A stretch of 64,000 bases of DNA from Gongronella butleri (Eukaryota > Mucoromycota > Mucoromycetes > Mucorales > Cunninghamellaceae), in the NCBI GenBank assembly GCA_025201375.1, contig JAIWZP010000015.1, positions 372,001 to 436,000 of the forward strand. The letters are read 5' to 3'. The number at the start of each line of letters is the position of its first letter. The stretch's first letter is position 1. This document shows, piece after piece, positions 23,263 through 34,045 of the stretch. Position numbers and translations under genes: made by a program. Below the pieces are notes generated by a model. It made no database searches. It was not told the DNA's origin and saw nothing but the letters and a program-made list of their open reading frames with translations.

Positions 23263-24908
23263 CGCAACTTGATTTTTACACCAATTGGCGCTACAAAAGC
23301 CTCCGAGAAATGCAAAAAGTCATGTGACCTTGCTCGTGTTTTTGTTTTTGATGATTCAGCTGTATGTCAGCAGATGCTTAACGTGCTTGTGCAAAATTTG
23401 GGACCGAAAAAATGGAACTGGGGTGATGTAAACATGATAGAAATGCAAAATATGATACTTCTTGTTTCTAGCCCAAAAAGTCCGCATGCACGACCAAGCA
23501 GAGTGTCCCAGATGAGTCGTTTGCAATCTTTCCAAATTATATGAACTGGCTTGGTGCGCATTAACTTGTCTGTTCTGGTGTAATTGAAAGTGTTTTTTTA
23601 AATGTGCTGCTGTCTAGTGTAACTCGGCGAGATTTCGACAGAATCACCTCCATGGAGGCAACAGTGCCTGCCTTGTCGCTCGCTGGGCCCAATGATGTAT
23701 ATATTTTGCTTGTGCAATCGCCGTGGAAATAACCAACACACGATGCTGTTGCTTGATTTACCAATTTTTCTGTTGAATTCCAGATGTGTCCCTCCATCGG
23801 ACACCAAGTTTAACCTAGATGCTGACGTACCACTGGGAGCCTCATGACACTTCAAATGGAGGCAGGTTCAAAAGAATTCTTTTTATGATATGGTGATCGA
23901 AAAAAAATAGCAACTTAATGCGCTGGAAGCTCTCGTTTCAGCCGTTTTTCATTCCGCAATGATGTCCAATAAATATTCTTGGAAGAGATTCATCGATTAC
24001 AATGCTTTGTGTAAAACTCGATGCGCGAAGTCGCGTGAAATTGAGCAAAGTCGCGCAATCAAGGCAAATTCGTAACCAGACGCGTCATTAATCACGACCA
24101 AGCGCGTTTTTCGTGTGATCACCAATACCCACGAGTGAGCACGATCTATATGCGCGAGATGTGTTTGATTTGGATCGCTAAGTTGCGCCATTGTTGGCTT
24201 CAAACTCGAAATGTGAGGTTTTGTGGTTTTGTGTCTGTTTTCTGCCCAACTTGCTTTGAAGCCTTGAACCCACCCCATGATATCATACGTAGAATTGATA
24301 CGGCCAGTGGTTTTATATCGTTGCATTAGAATTGCGTGATACAATATCATATACACGATGGTATGCATGAGTTGGCCAAAAAAAAAAACGTCTTGGTCGT
24401 CATCTTTCATACAGCATGATTCCGTATCACAAGCAATACTTACTGTAGCCACTTTGAAGCACGAGGGTGCATTTAAATGAAACATTCAAGCCGTCTAGAT
24501 CAATCTGGCAAGAAAGAGATCCGATTATGACAAAAAAACGCACATAATGAAAGAAATCGGGCTCTCTTGGTCGTCATTTGTGCAACTTGGAGACACGTGT
24601 GCGACTCGAAACGAAAACTTTGCAGTGACGTTGTTCATCCTGCCAGAAAAATCGCCAATGATGTCATAAAACGGGCTTATATGAAATAAAATGCTTTATT
24701 TCAAATACAAAATCGTTTAAACCTCAAATATTTGTACGAGGATGGCTCTCAATCTCGAAAAAGACATGCGTCAAAACGCGCTTCGTCAAGAGCCCAACCT
24801 GCACCTGCCTAATTAGGCAAGTCTAGTGGGGCCAAGCATTGCAACATCGGAGGCTGCGTCATCGTGAAACGGCTCTTTCGCTTTATTGTCATTTTTTTTT
24901 CTTACACC
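23263..24908. other. Intergenic, no gene recognised
   Basis: A/T-rich between the tRNA and Zim17. The 162-codon minus frame at 23997-24485 has an unconvincing composition and no start context. The final 250 bp should contain the Zim17 promoter. Confidence 0.45.
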
Positions 24909-25466
24909 ATGCTGCCGCGCGTGATCTTGCACGCAGTAAAAAACTCGTCGCGTATCAGTACGCGCGCAACGCGTCGGGTTTCCAGCGTCCTGGTGTACAG
25001 GGCGGCTTGTCCGTCGCTTTTTCAGCAACGACACTTGCATACGACGTTCCCCACACTGGATCAGCAGCACAAGCCGACCGACGAGGCCGTCGAGCCTCAG
25101 GTGCTGGACCCCAAGCACCAGCTATTGATTGGATTCACGTGCAAAGTGTGTGAAGTGCGGTCACATCACGTCATGTCCAAGCAGGCTTATACCAAGGGCG
25201 TCGTGTTGATTCAATGCCCCGAGTGCAAGAACCGACATCTCATTGCCGACAATCTGGGCTGGTTCCGAGACACCAAGGTCAATGTCGAAGATCTTGTCAA
25301 GGAAAAAGGCGAAGGGATCCGAAAAATCGTTGTTGACGGCCAGGGCAACCAATTGCCCGTCGAACACCTGATGGAATGGGTCCCCGAGATCACAGCCGAA
25401 GAGGAGCGCAAAATTGATCAAGCCAAGGCCCGACGCCAGCAAGACGAGTCTCAAAAAAAGGAATAA
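24909..25466 (+). CDS. ZIM17: Zim17/Tim15/Hep1 (DNL zinc finger) mitochondrial Hsp70 escort protein
   Basis: Keeps matrix Hsp70 soluble and functional for protein import. Single exon, 185 aa; the ATG at 24909 was chosen because it opens a basic presequence (MLPRVILHAVKNSSRISTRA). The DNL domain begins about residue 75 with the first zinc pair CKVC (LLIGFTCKVCEVRSHHVMSK). A central KGVVLIQCPECKNRHLIADN supplies the second pair CPEC, and DNLGWF is the family signature. The C-terminus is charged, ending in Lys/Glu. The IFRD-like gene follows in the same direction 350 bp on. Confidence 0.96.
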   Translation: MLPRVILHAVKNSSRISTRATRRVSSVLVYRAACPSLFQQRHLHTTFPTLDQQHKPTDEAVEPQVLDPKHQLLIGFTCKVCEVRSHHVMSKQAYTKGVVLIQCPECKNRHLIADNLGWFRDTKVNVEDLVKEKGEGIRKIVVDGQGNQLPVEHLMEWVPEITAEEERKIDQAKARRQQDESQKKE

Positions 25467-25815
25467 AAAACAATCATACAGTAGAAACACTTTGCAACGC
25501 GCGCTTTTTGGTTGCCAAAAGGGTGCGAAGGAGCGAGCGCGATGGAACTGCGCCGTGAATGAAGGGGGCTGCGCCAGATTGAGCTGCGCCTACCATTTTT
25601 TTTTTTTTCGCCCCAAATGGACGGATATGACGCACAATCATCATCTTTTCGAGCAAGTTGCCTTGTCACGGGCCCACTTTGATCTTGGCAAAATCGTTGC
25701 ATGACTGGCTGGGTTCTAACTGGGGTTCAAAAAAGCCACGGTCCCAATTTTTTTCGCTCTTTCTTTTCTTTTTCACTTTCTTTTCTTTTTATCTCTCGGT
25801 CTTGCAGCTTTTAGA
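25467..25815. other. Zim17 3' flank and IFRD-like promoter
   Basis: A run of 12 T near 25596 is followed by a strongly CT-rich tract (25745-25805) directly before the IFRD-like ATG, with an acceptor-like TTTTAG just ahead of it. A 5'UTR intron is possible. Confidence 0.4.
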
Positions 25816-27494
25816 ATGGTGGGTCACTCGGGAAAACGACGCACAGCAAAGCAAAACGACAAAGACGAAGAAGAGACGTGGGTGGACGCGCTAGATCAGG
25901 CTCTCGACGACCTAAACGTGAACCGGCTCACGTAAGACCCTTGAAACGTACTTAAAAAGTAACAACTCACCCGTGGTCCCGCTTAGAACAAGGGAAAAGG
26001 CGCTGACGGCATTACAAGGCATTCTGCGAAAGCACAATGCAACGTCCGTTTTGCGCTCAAGAACCGAGGAATTCGTCCAATCGCTTCTCAAATGCGTTGA
26101 CAATGGCGAAAGCGCCCTCGAGATTGAGTCCGCGCTCCAATTGCTCGGCCTGGCGTTCCTCAACCACGGCGATGACATTGACCAGGGCGACCAAGAGCTT
26201 CTTTACCAAGACACAGCCGATTCCATACGACGCAAGGTCAAAAAGGCCACCACACCACTCATCAAGGCAAAAGTAAATAGGAAACAAAAAAAAAAAAAAC
26301 GCGTGATATGGTTCGATTTGCGATAACGTGCACATGGTCAACCTCCGCCATTGGACCCCGATCGTCATTGTTCTTGAATCTCTTGAATTTGTCGAATCTC
26401 ACGCTTTTTTTATTATTATTTTTAAATAGTGTTTTGAGACGCTGGGGCTCATCACGTATATTATGTCGCTGGACATTGATGCTCAGATGATCAGGCAGGA
26501 GATGCAGGCGGTATTGACGGCCCAAAATGATGCTGATGACGACGACGTGCTGGCTGCCGCGACGCTCGCGTATGCGCTGACCTTTATCATCTCATTTTGC
26601 GACGACGGCATCATGGCCCCTGCATTGATCCAGGAAGAAATGGACACGTACGTCGTGCGGGGCGAAAAAAAAATTACATGGTGACACCCACCTGACCTCT
26701 CACCCCCCCTTTTTTTTTGTTTACATTAGGATGCTGGAGCATTTGGCCGTGTTGATGGAGATGCCCGGGCGCGCGCAATCAGCTGCCGCTCAGACAGCAG
26801 CATTGATGATGGAGGCATGGCGGGCATGTCAAGTAGACGACCAGGTACGCGCTTAACACGGCAGGGCGCGTGAGGAATGAATGGCTCAATTCCTTTTTTT
26901 TTTACGCGCTTTTAGGATGAAAATCAGATGAACGAGCTGATCCACACACTGCGCGAGCTGTCCATAGACCCCATTGACGAAGACGACGAGGAAGAGGTTG
27001 AGCTCTTTGACGCGGCACTGTCGACCATAGAGAGCGGCATTGCACCATCCCGAGAATGCGAAATCCGACATAAGACGTTTACACTGGAGACATGGGGTAA
27101 AATCCTAACGATTTGCCGCGTTTTCAATGACTTGACGTGTCCTTTTTTTTTGCAGCGACACTTATACCTGCCAATGCATTCAAACGGTATCTCGATGAAG
27201 AAGGGCTTGCAGAACATCTCAAGGTAAGAGAGGGAAATCAACCAAAAACAACAAACACGAGTGTTTCTCATGTTGGTTTCATAGTCCAAAGACGTGCTAT
27301 GGAAGTTGTACAACCAGGGCGACATGGAACGGTCCGAGTCCGAGTCTGACAGCGACGAGCCGAGCTTAGCAGCGCAGATCAAGTATACAAAGGTGTCGAA
27401 ATTCAACAAAAACATGGTGTACCAGGAAAACAAAAAATCTCGGACAAAGCAGCGCACAACAGCACGATCTGGCAAGGACACAAAGTATCTGTAG
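25816..27494 (+). CDS. IFRD-like (interferon-related developmental regulator) protein
   Basis: IFRD1/2-type proteins are helical-repeat regulators reported to act on transcription and ribosomes; the role in fungi is unclear. About seven exons from ATG 25816 to TAG 27492-27494. The N-terminal IFRD repeat region includes TTREKALTALQGILRKHNAT and LLGLAFLNHGDDIDQGDQEL. Middle exons include YALTFIISFCDDGIMAPAL. An acidic stretch (DEDDEEEVELFDAAL) precedes the C-terminal domain with ALSTIESGIAPSRECEIRHK, ANAFKRYLDEEGLAEHLK and VLWKLYNQGD. The end is basic (SRTKQRTTARSGKDTKYL), as in animal IFRD1. No membrane or signal sequence. Confidence 0.9.
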
Positions 27495-27525
27495 ACTTGC
27501 TCTGAATTCTGCATTAAACAAAACA

Positions 27526-27560
<35 letters not shown>

Positions 27561-28269
27561 AAAAAAACGCCTATAATCATGCACGACCTTTTGTGGTTTT
27601 TTTTTTTTTTTTTTTGGCTCCAATTGGGCGATGGCGAAGGGGCGTGGAGATCGATGCGCGTGGCATTGGGCAGAATCATCACTCAATCAAACTTAAAACC
27701 CTCTCAACCACGTTGTGGACGCCCTGGCAAAGAATAAATCAGGCACCCGGGCCCCAATGGCGTCAGAAAAAAAAAATAAGAAAAAAAAGAGAAAGATAGA
27801 TCAATCCATGGGCATTGAGCCATGTAAAAGAGTCAATTGACATCCTACATGAGGTTGGTCATGATACGGATTTGCACGGCTGGAGGGTGCTATTGATGGG
27901 AGTGTCTTTCTCCTCATTTCTGTTTGTGCTCCTTGATTCCCTTATCTTTTGGATCGAAATTCGCCTTTTCCCGCTTTTTTTTTATGGGGGTTTTTCCATG
28001 TCCGTCGCTGGCCAGCCAACGTCCATGCCTCGATCACATGCGCATAATGCTTCAGATCGCTGGCCAATGAGCACGCGGCTTTTTTCCATGTCCTCTACTT
28101 TGCTGGTTGGAAAAGAGGAGACAAGTCGGTGACGACCGTCTCACACACAGCAAGGTCGCCCTATTTTGCATCAATTAGCCCTGTACTCAGATCTTTTCTT
28201 TCTTTTTCTCTTTTGTTATAGATACCCCTCGTTTTTTTTTTTTTTGTTTTCACTTGATTTGTACATATA
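27495..28269. other. Intergenic with simple repeats
   Basis: A short (CA)n run at 27525-27540 runs into poly-A of about 27 bp, and a T17 tract follows at 27598-27615. The 3' half holds the bHLH promoter, with a T11 tract at 28231 and a CATATAAT box about 8 bp before the ATG. Confidence 0.5.
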
Positions 28270-29064
28270 ATGCAGCCGCCAGCTCGCCTTGGATCGTTAC
28301 AGAACACACCGCCCATTTCGCCCATCCAGCACGATGGCGCGCGCCGGGACAGCCCCTCAGGGCGAACCATGACTCTGCCATCCATGGATGTGCCACCACA
28401 ATCATATATGCCGTTGCCAATGCTGCAATTGCCGCCGCCATTGGCCGCCGCCACGGCCCCAGCGCACCCGTCAAGTGTCGTGTTCACAGCAATTCTGCCT
28501 TCTGGCGCGGCCGTGACCCCTGTCGCCGCTGCCGGCACGTCGCCAACATCGCCAACTTTCGCGTCTTCGTCCGTTCTCACCACCAGTCCCTATACTTATC
28601 CGACGCCCTCCACATCCACATCATCAGGCAAGGGCGCACGTCGCCGCCAGAGCAGTCTGTCCACGTCTGCCGGTCCCGGTAGCCCCGGCACCGGCTCGGC
28701 AAAGGAGCGCGAGTCGCATCGCCGCATGTCACACAGCGCCATTGAAAAACGGCGCCGCGAGCGGATCAACGACAAAATTGACCAGCTCAAACACTTGATT
28801 CCGTCGTGCTGCCCATCCAATGACGCCCTGCAGTCCGCCTCCATGCACCAGCCGTTGCACAAGCTGTCTGTCTTGCAAGCCGCCATCGATTATATCAACC
28901 AGCTGCATGGCAGGCTCTTGCAAATGGAACCAGACCTGCTGGCAAACAACAACGAGCCCCCATCCGAATTAAAGCGCATCATTGCTCATGTCCGCCAGCA
29001 AAAACAGATCGACGACCAGCTCCAAGATGGCCATTTGTCGCCAGATTATGAGCAGATTGCTTGA
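28270..29064 (+). CDS. Basic helix-loop-helix transcription factor
   Basis: Single exon, 264 aa. Residues 1-145 are low-complexity (Pro, Ala, Ser, Thr), likely an activation or disordered region. The bHLH spans about 150-215. The basic region SHSAIEKRRRERINDKIDQL has the His-Glu-Arg triad that recognises E-boxes (CANNTG). Helix 1 is DKIDQLKHLIPSC, the loop contains two Cys, and helix 2 is KLSVLQAAIDYINQLHGRL. The following Gln/Leu stretch could extend the dimer but lacks a regular zipper. Targets cannot be told from sequence. AATAAA lies about 105 bp after the stop. Confidence 0.93.
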   Translation: MQPPARLGSLQNTPPISPIQHDGARRDSPSGRTMTLPSMDVPPQSYMPLPMLQLPPPLAAATAPAHPSSVVFTAILPSGAAVTPVAAAGTSPTSPTFASSSVLTTSPYTYPTPSTSTSSGKGARRRQSSLSTSAGPGSPGTGSAKERESHRRMSHSAIEKRRRERINDKIDQLKHLIPSCCPSNDALQSASMHQPLHKLSVLQAAIDYINQLHGRLLQMEPDLLANNNEPPSELKRIIAHVRQQKQIDDQLQDGHLSPDYEQIA

Positions 29065-31060
29065 GTTTTTTTTTTTTTTTTTTTTTTTTTGGGTTTTGCA
29101 TTGTGTCCAACTTTTATAGACGTCGACCACGCGCCCAATTGCGCGCAGAAAATAACAAAAAAAAAGCATAAATAAAACCATCGTCTCATACCATCAGTGC
29201 CATTTTGATGCACTGCATGGGGATCGACCCCATGCATTTCTCCCACAACTTGGATGTAGGCTCATCAGACGTGTTTGTCCGTTTCTGGCTAAAAAATGAC
29301 TTTTGTGACGAATCATAGTTGAAATTGCCAAACACACATTGCATACTGCCGAAACGCGAGCTAATGTGAAAAGTAAAGCTAGAAAAACGAGGAAGAGTCA
29401 AATTGAAGCAGCCAGGACTCTCGTTGTATGCACCATTTGCAACTCCAAAAATTAGCACGACATGGCTTCCAAAACCAAAATCGAAAGGATGCGTCTCCAG
29501 AATTCCTCCAAAATCTCACACAAGATGAAGCGCATGGAGAAACCAAGAAAAAGACAAAAAAGAGCGCGACCCTTATGCTTGGTGACGAGCAATTCTTGAT
29601 TTTAGTTTTATTTTCAACGACAAATTCCACGGGAAAACACGCACATGGAGGCGAGCTAACGCATCCACTAGCGAGAGACACATCTGTTGCACGGAATTGA
29701 TTAGGAGCAGACGCCTTTAACTCGGCGGCTGACGCGGTTTATCACGCGTCGAAAATTGCCAATGATTTTGAAACCGCATCAAAGATGCCAAAAATCACTT
29801 TTTTCATTCATCGATGTAGTCCAAGCACGCAGCGAGGTATGCTCTATCTGATGGTCTGCGTTTCATGGCGATACATTCATTTTTCGTTGAGATGCTATTG
29901 AGCTGAAAATAATGCCTTAAACGCATTTTACGCGGAAACCAGCCAATGGACCCTCGTTTTTAACCGCATTTGTGCCGGTAAACAAGGTCTATTCACATGG
30001 TGGGCTCAGTTGTGTGGCGATCTGGGAACAGAAATTTGAGCCTTTTCAAATCCTCGACTGCGCCCCTTGGAAAATTCGCCATTTTTGATAATGGATACTG
30101 CTCGACATCTACATTAACGATCGTAACGACACGAAAAAAGTGGGCTCATTTGAACGTGTCAGGTTCCAGCCTGACAGGCTTGCCCACATTTATTTTTTTT
30201 CGTTTTTGCGCCGCCTCGCCTTGGTCCTCGCCGCTCGCACACGTCACTCGCACTCGTCCGTCGCTCGTTGTCGCAGAACGTCCACATCCACCTTGTGCTT
30301 GGCCCGCACGCGTCCTTTTTATACGCGCTCGTTTCAAAACAAGCGTCCAACACGTGAATTGGCTCGGCTCCCGCCTCGCCTGATCTTCACGCGCGTCCGC
30401 ATTCATGTCTTGCTTGGTCACCAGCATTGTCCAACAAGTCCAGTCATCGTCACCTCGTCTTTGACCGCTCTACAAGCGCATCTCAAGCCAAGCCTCGTTC
30501 CCGCCGCGCCGCAAGAAGCGCTCAAGTCTCAAGCCAAGCGTGCCTCTCGACGCGCTGTTGCACGCGTACTCGATCCTCAGCCCGATCTCTCCTCGCCACG
30601 CTGTGCACGCACCAACCCGACATGGTGTCATGATCCCATCTGGACGAATTCTTTTTTTTCTTCTCACTTTTCTTCTCGCCCGATCACCAAACAACCTCCA
30701 ACACACGCCCAAGGTCGCCAGCTTCTCAACACTCTTTTCCCATCTCGCTGGCACCTCTGGATCGTGCGCAATCGCTGTTTTCCTTTTTTCCCTTCTTTTA
30801 CGCGTCGGGGCGCGACGCGACGCGCCCAATCCCGCCTAATTCCGCTCGGCATTGTTGTGCGACCTCGGTGGCGGACCCCCGTCCGTTGGTCGCCAACGCC
30901 GTGGCTCTTCCCCCCTGTTTCCCCATTTTTTTCCCTTCTTTTTTTTTTCTTACCTTTCCTGCCTGTTTCCCTTTTTTTTTTTCTTTTCTTCACCGTTCTC
31001 AACACAAGCATCGCTCGTCCCTTCTCTCTCTCTTCGTGTTGAAATAAAAGAGGCTTCCAC
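29065..31060. other. Intergenic, repeat fragments and a long CT-rich tract
   Basis: A T22 run follows the bHLH stop. A perfect hairpin (TGCATGGGG-loop-CCCCATGCA) lies at 29214-29236. The segment 29590-29760 resembles 45570-45720. The plus frame 30140-31042 is long but built of pyrimidine tracts and Arg/Ser/Pro, so it is not called. 30890-31040 is almost pure C/T, as seen before other start codons in this window. Confidence 0.45.
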
Positions 31061-31074
31061 CCTCCATACAGTAC

Positions 31075-31320
31075 ATGACTGACCCGTCCTCTACGCCCAC
31101 AAGCTCGCTGCCACCCGCACCACGCCGCATACGTGGCTATGCGGCTCGCCCATGCCAAGCGCGCGTCGCCGCCCAGCAAGGCCGTACGCGTCGACGCCGG
31201 CGACAGTATCATCATGGGCCGAGGAGTGAGAGTGGGTCGGACCATGTGTCACGGCCCAGCTCGTGTCGAGTGGCAAACGTGCGCAAAAAACGCGTGAGCC
31301 GACGCGCTCGGAGCCATTGA
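31075..31320 (+). CDS. Doubtful short ORF downstream of a CT-rich tract
   Basis: ATG at 31075 follows 150 bp of CT-rich DNA, a context shared by several genes here. The 81-codon product (MTDPSSTPTSSLPPAPRRIR...) is Arg/Ser-rich without recognisable domains. A second frame through the same DNA gives an alternative 60-codon peptide. Either could be a first exon of a gene not otherwise visible, or chance. Confidence 0.2.
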   Translation: MTDPSSTPTSSLPPAPRRIRGYAARPCQARVAAQQGRTRRRRRQYHHGPRSESGSDHVSRPSSCRVANVRKKRVSRRARSH

Positions 31321-32815
31321 CGCGTTGACGCGTCAATGGCGCGTAAAAAAAAAAAAAAAATTGACACACGACCAGATCATCCTCATTTACGTTTAACAAG
31401 AATCGTGTGCATCTGTACTCGTGCCTGGCCAAGACGCGCATGGCGTGGCAAGGCAAACATTTGAATCAATCAAGAAAAAGGAAAAGGAAACAAGCCTTAC
31501 AAACAATCAAAATATACGAGTCAAGATCAAGCACTAGCCCACTTAGTCAAAGGGCACGTGTACCCCGACCTGGGTCTAGCCAATGGCGTGCAAGGCGCGA
31601 CATTGGCGGCAAAAAAAAAAAGAAACGGAAAGAAAAGCAACGAAATGTGCAAGTGAAGCAAGTGCAGCGACCCCCGCACACGCGCACCTGACCCGCCTGG
31701 CTGGCCCACCTTGAAGTCCCGGATACACCAATTATGGACATCAGCCGATTTTGCAGATGATCCTCGGATCGATGGAAAACCGCGCTGTCAAAAGCTTATT
31801 TATTTATTTATTTTTTTTCTGACAACGCATGGTGACCAGCATGATTCAATTGGGACATTCGATTATTTCCTTCTTTTATTACGCCCAGGTCACATTGTGT
31901 GATGGGAATGCACCTATGGGTTCTCGCCTCATCCTCTCACAAGTGCTGAATGGTCCATTTGTCTAATCTTTGAAAAAATACTCAAACAAGCGCCGGAGCA
32001 CCTCGCAGCATCACCAATTAGGCACCATGTCAATCTTGTGACAATACGGTGTGCCAAGATGTCCAGATCAAGACTCATCCGAAGGGCTGTAAAGAAAAAG
32101 GAAATGGACAAGTATAAAAGAGTCCAATGACAAGATATTTCTTATTTCTTTTTCTTTACACCAAACATCTTTTTCCATCCCTTTGCCTTTTATTTTTCTT
32201 CATACTTCAAATGTCACATCTTTTTTCATTTAATTAAATGTTCTTGCACAATTCGAACAATCTTTCGTCTTCTTTGTACTGTATGCGCTTCATGCGCTAA
32301 TGGTGTCGCCCATGGTTGTGGCGACGCAACCCGCCGCGCCGGGACCTGACACCATGACACATGGCCCCATTTGTTCGAATCATCATCAAGTTCCGCTCGC
32401 TCTCTTTTCTTTTTCCGTCGATTGCATGACTGACGCGACACGTGGTCTCCGCAGACTCCGACCACGCGCCATCCTTCATCATGCACATCTATTTAAAAAA
32501 ACCCTTTCCCTTTGTCCCCTTATTCCAATTATTACAGTAACACACGACGTTTTCTTTCCTTCTTGCTTTTCCTTGCCAATACAGTAAATCCGCTTGCCCT
32601 TTCCCCAGCACATCCTTTGGTGGGCCTCTTTTGGCATGGCCTTTGCCTTCACCTTGGCCTAGTCGTCCTCCTCATGGCCGCCTACGCCTTCCCTTGCATG
32701 GCCGTTTGTTTGGCGCATCCTCGCCTTGAAGCTAATACTGTATACTGTAAGGAGCATCAAGTAGGATCATCACAGAACGAGAAAGCGTGTACTGTACAGT
32801 AGGTACCAGTATCTA
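31321..32815. other. Intergenic, no gene recognised
   Basis: Begins with two overlapping TGACGCGTC-type palindromes (31318-31338), then poly-A. T/C-rich leader-like segments at 32140-32215 and 32500-32600 are not followed by convincing frames. TACTGTA/TACAGTA motifs return after 32275 (32277, 32534, 32580, 32738, 32789). Confidence 0.4.
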
Positions 32816-32821
32816 TCATAA

Positions 32822-34045
32822 TGGAATGACTTTTGACTTGCAGCGTGCTACCGGTAGCTTGGGTTTTAGCTTTTTTGCATCGGTCATTTCGGCAGCCTGC
32901 TGCCCACTCATTCAACGCACAATACCGGTATCACTGCAAAATAAAAAAATAAAAAAATACAGTACTGTACGTAAAAAAATTCCATGCAATTTAAACACCT
33001 TAATTTGGAAGTGTCAAACCTTAAATTTTTGCAAAAAAAATCTTGCCCAAAGTAGGCACTTTTCTCAGTCGATCGCCGTTCATGCGTCACTCTTTGGGCT
33101 TTTACAGTATTCTGAAGTTGGCTGGGGCGACCTGCCGTTTTTCTGCCAATAGCAAATTGTCGGAACTACTTGTTTGGGATGCATTGATCACTCGGAGTTC
33201 GAAATTTCCCAAATTTGACATTTTCTGAGTTTGAAATGTGTGACCCCTGAGTGACGGGAGCCGTTGGAGACCTCCGGTCATTTTTGTTACACACCTCCGG
33301 TTTTTATTTTTTCCAAGTCATTCAGCGTATTTGCGCGCGACGAAAGTTGATAAAAGTGTTCCAAAACACCGCAAAGGACCACGAAGCAACCTTGGGACGC
33401 GTTGTGGTTGTCGTTGGTGTTTGTTCGTTGCTTCTTGTGCATCGTTTTGTGCAAACAGAGTGGCATTGACGGCATTTTTGCGCGAGAAAATGCATGGATG
33501 GTAGGCCTTGCGCGTCGAGAGCATGATGACAGGGATGTACAGTATGATGCGATGATACTGCTGGCGAGGGGGCGTGAGTGGCACTGGAGGTGATTCTGGC
33601 GGCCCTCAGGCGGTGTGTAACCGGAGGTCTCTAACAAAAATGACCGGAGGTGGTGTTTAATAATTCCCCTGAGTGACCCCTGAATTTTTCAAAAGTGGTC
33701 GTACTGTAGCGCTTTGCGGGTTTATGCTTTTTTGTTGCAAGTTTTGCGCTGAATTCGATGCGGCTCTTTTTAAGCGAGGTCGACCATACAGATGGACAGA
33801 TACGTGCAAAATAGTACATAAAGGAGGTTATTTTGGCATTTTCAAGTCCAAAAAAAATCGGGCGGGTTCGTCTTGACTCTTGAGCACTGGGCCGTAGTTT
33901 ATGCCGTGACGCATTTTTCATTGGCGCGCGACTAGGCTGTAATTTTTTTCTGGAGGCACAGCAGGCCGACAAAGTCTGAAAAACACGCACACTGGTTTTT
34001 AAAAGATGAATGTGTACATTTTTGTGCCGTGTAGCGCGATGCTTC
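32822..34045. repeat. Dispersed repeat, copy 2 (interrupted)
   Basis: Collinear with 12865-13630 (anchor blocks listed there) but split after TGTGACCCCTGA by the insertion at 33256-33665. It also carries extra TACAGTACTGTA-type bases relative to copy 1 near 32957 and 33706. Confidence 0.8.
33256..33665. mobile_element. 410-bp insertion with internal inverted repeats and a 12-bp flanking repeat
   Basis: CCCCTGAGTGAC occurs at 33244-33255 and again at 33666-33677, flanking an insert absent from copy 1. Near the two ends, a block of about 35 bp is inverted: ACCTCCGGTCATTTTTGTTA plus a second ACCTCCGGT at 33270-33301, and its reverse complement at 33617-33655. The inverted block starts about 13 bp inside the insert ends. 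No coding capacity. It fits a MITE-like element, but the family is not recognised. Confidence 0.7.

Noticed and set aside
23997..24485. 162-codon minus ORF
   Set aside because: Starts in A/T-rich DNA, no recognisable motif, and no splice continuation; looks like chance.
29190..29270. Possible tRNA (T-arm-like GGGGTCGATCCCC)
   Set aside because: No matching acceptor strand, A-box or anticodon arm; only the hairpin is real.
30140..31042. 300-codon plus ORF
   Set aside because: Built from pyrimidine tracts (Phe/Ser/Pro runs) and Arg-rich stretches with no domain; the length is explained by low stop frequency in CT-rich DNA.
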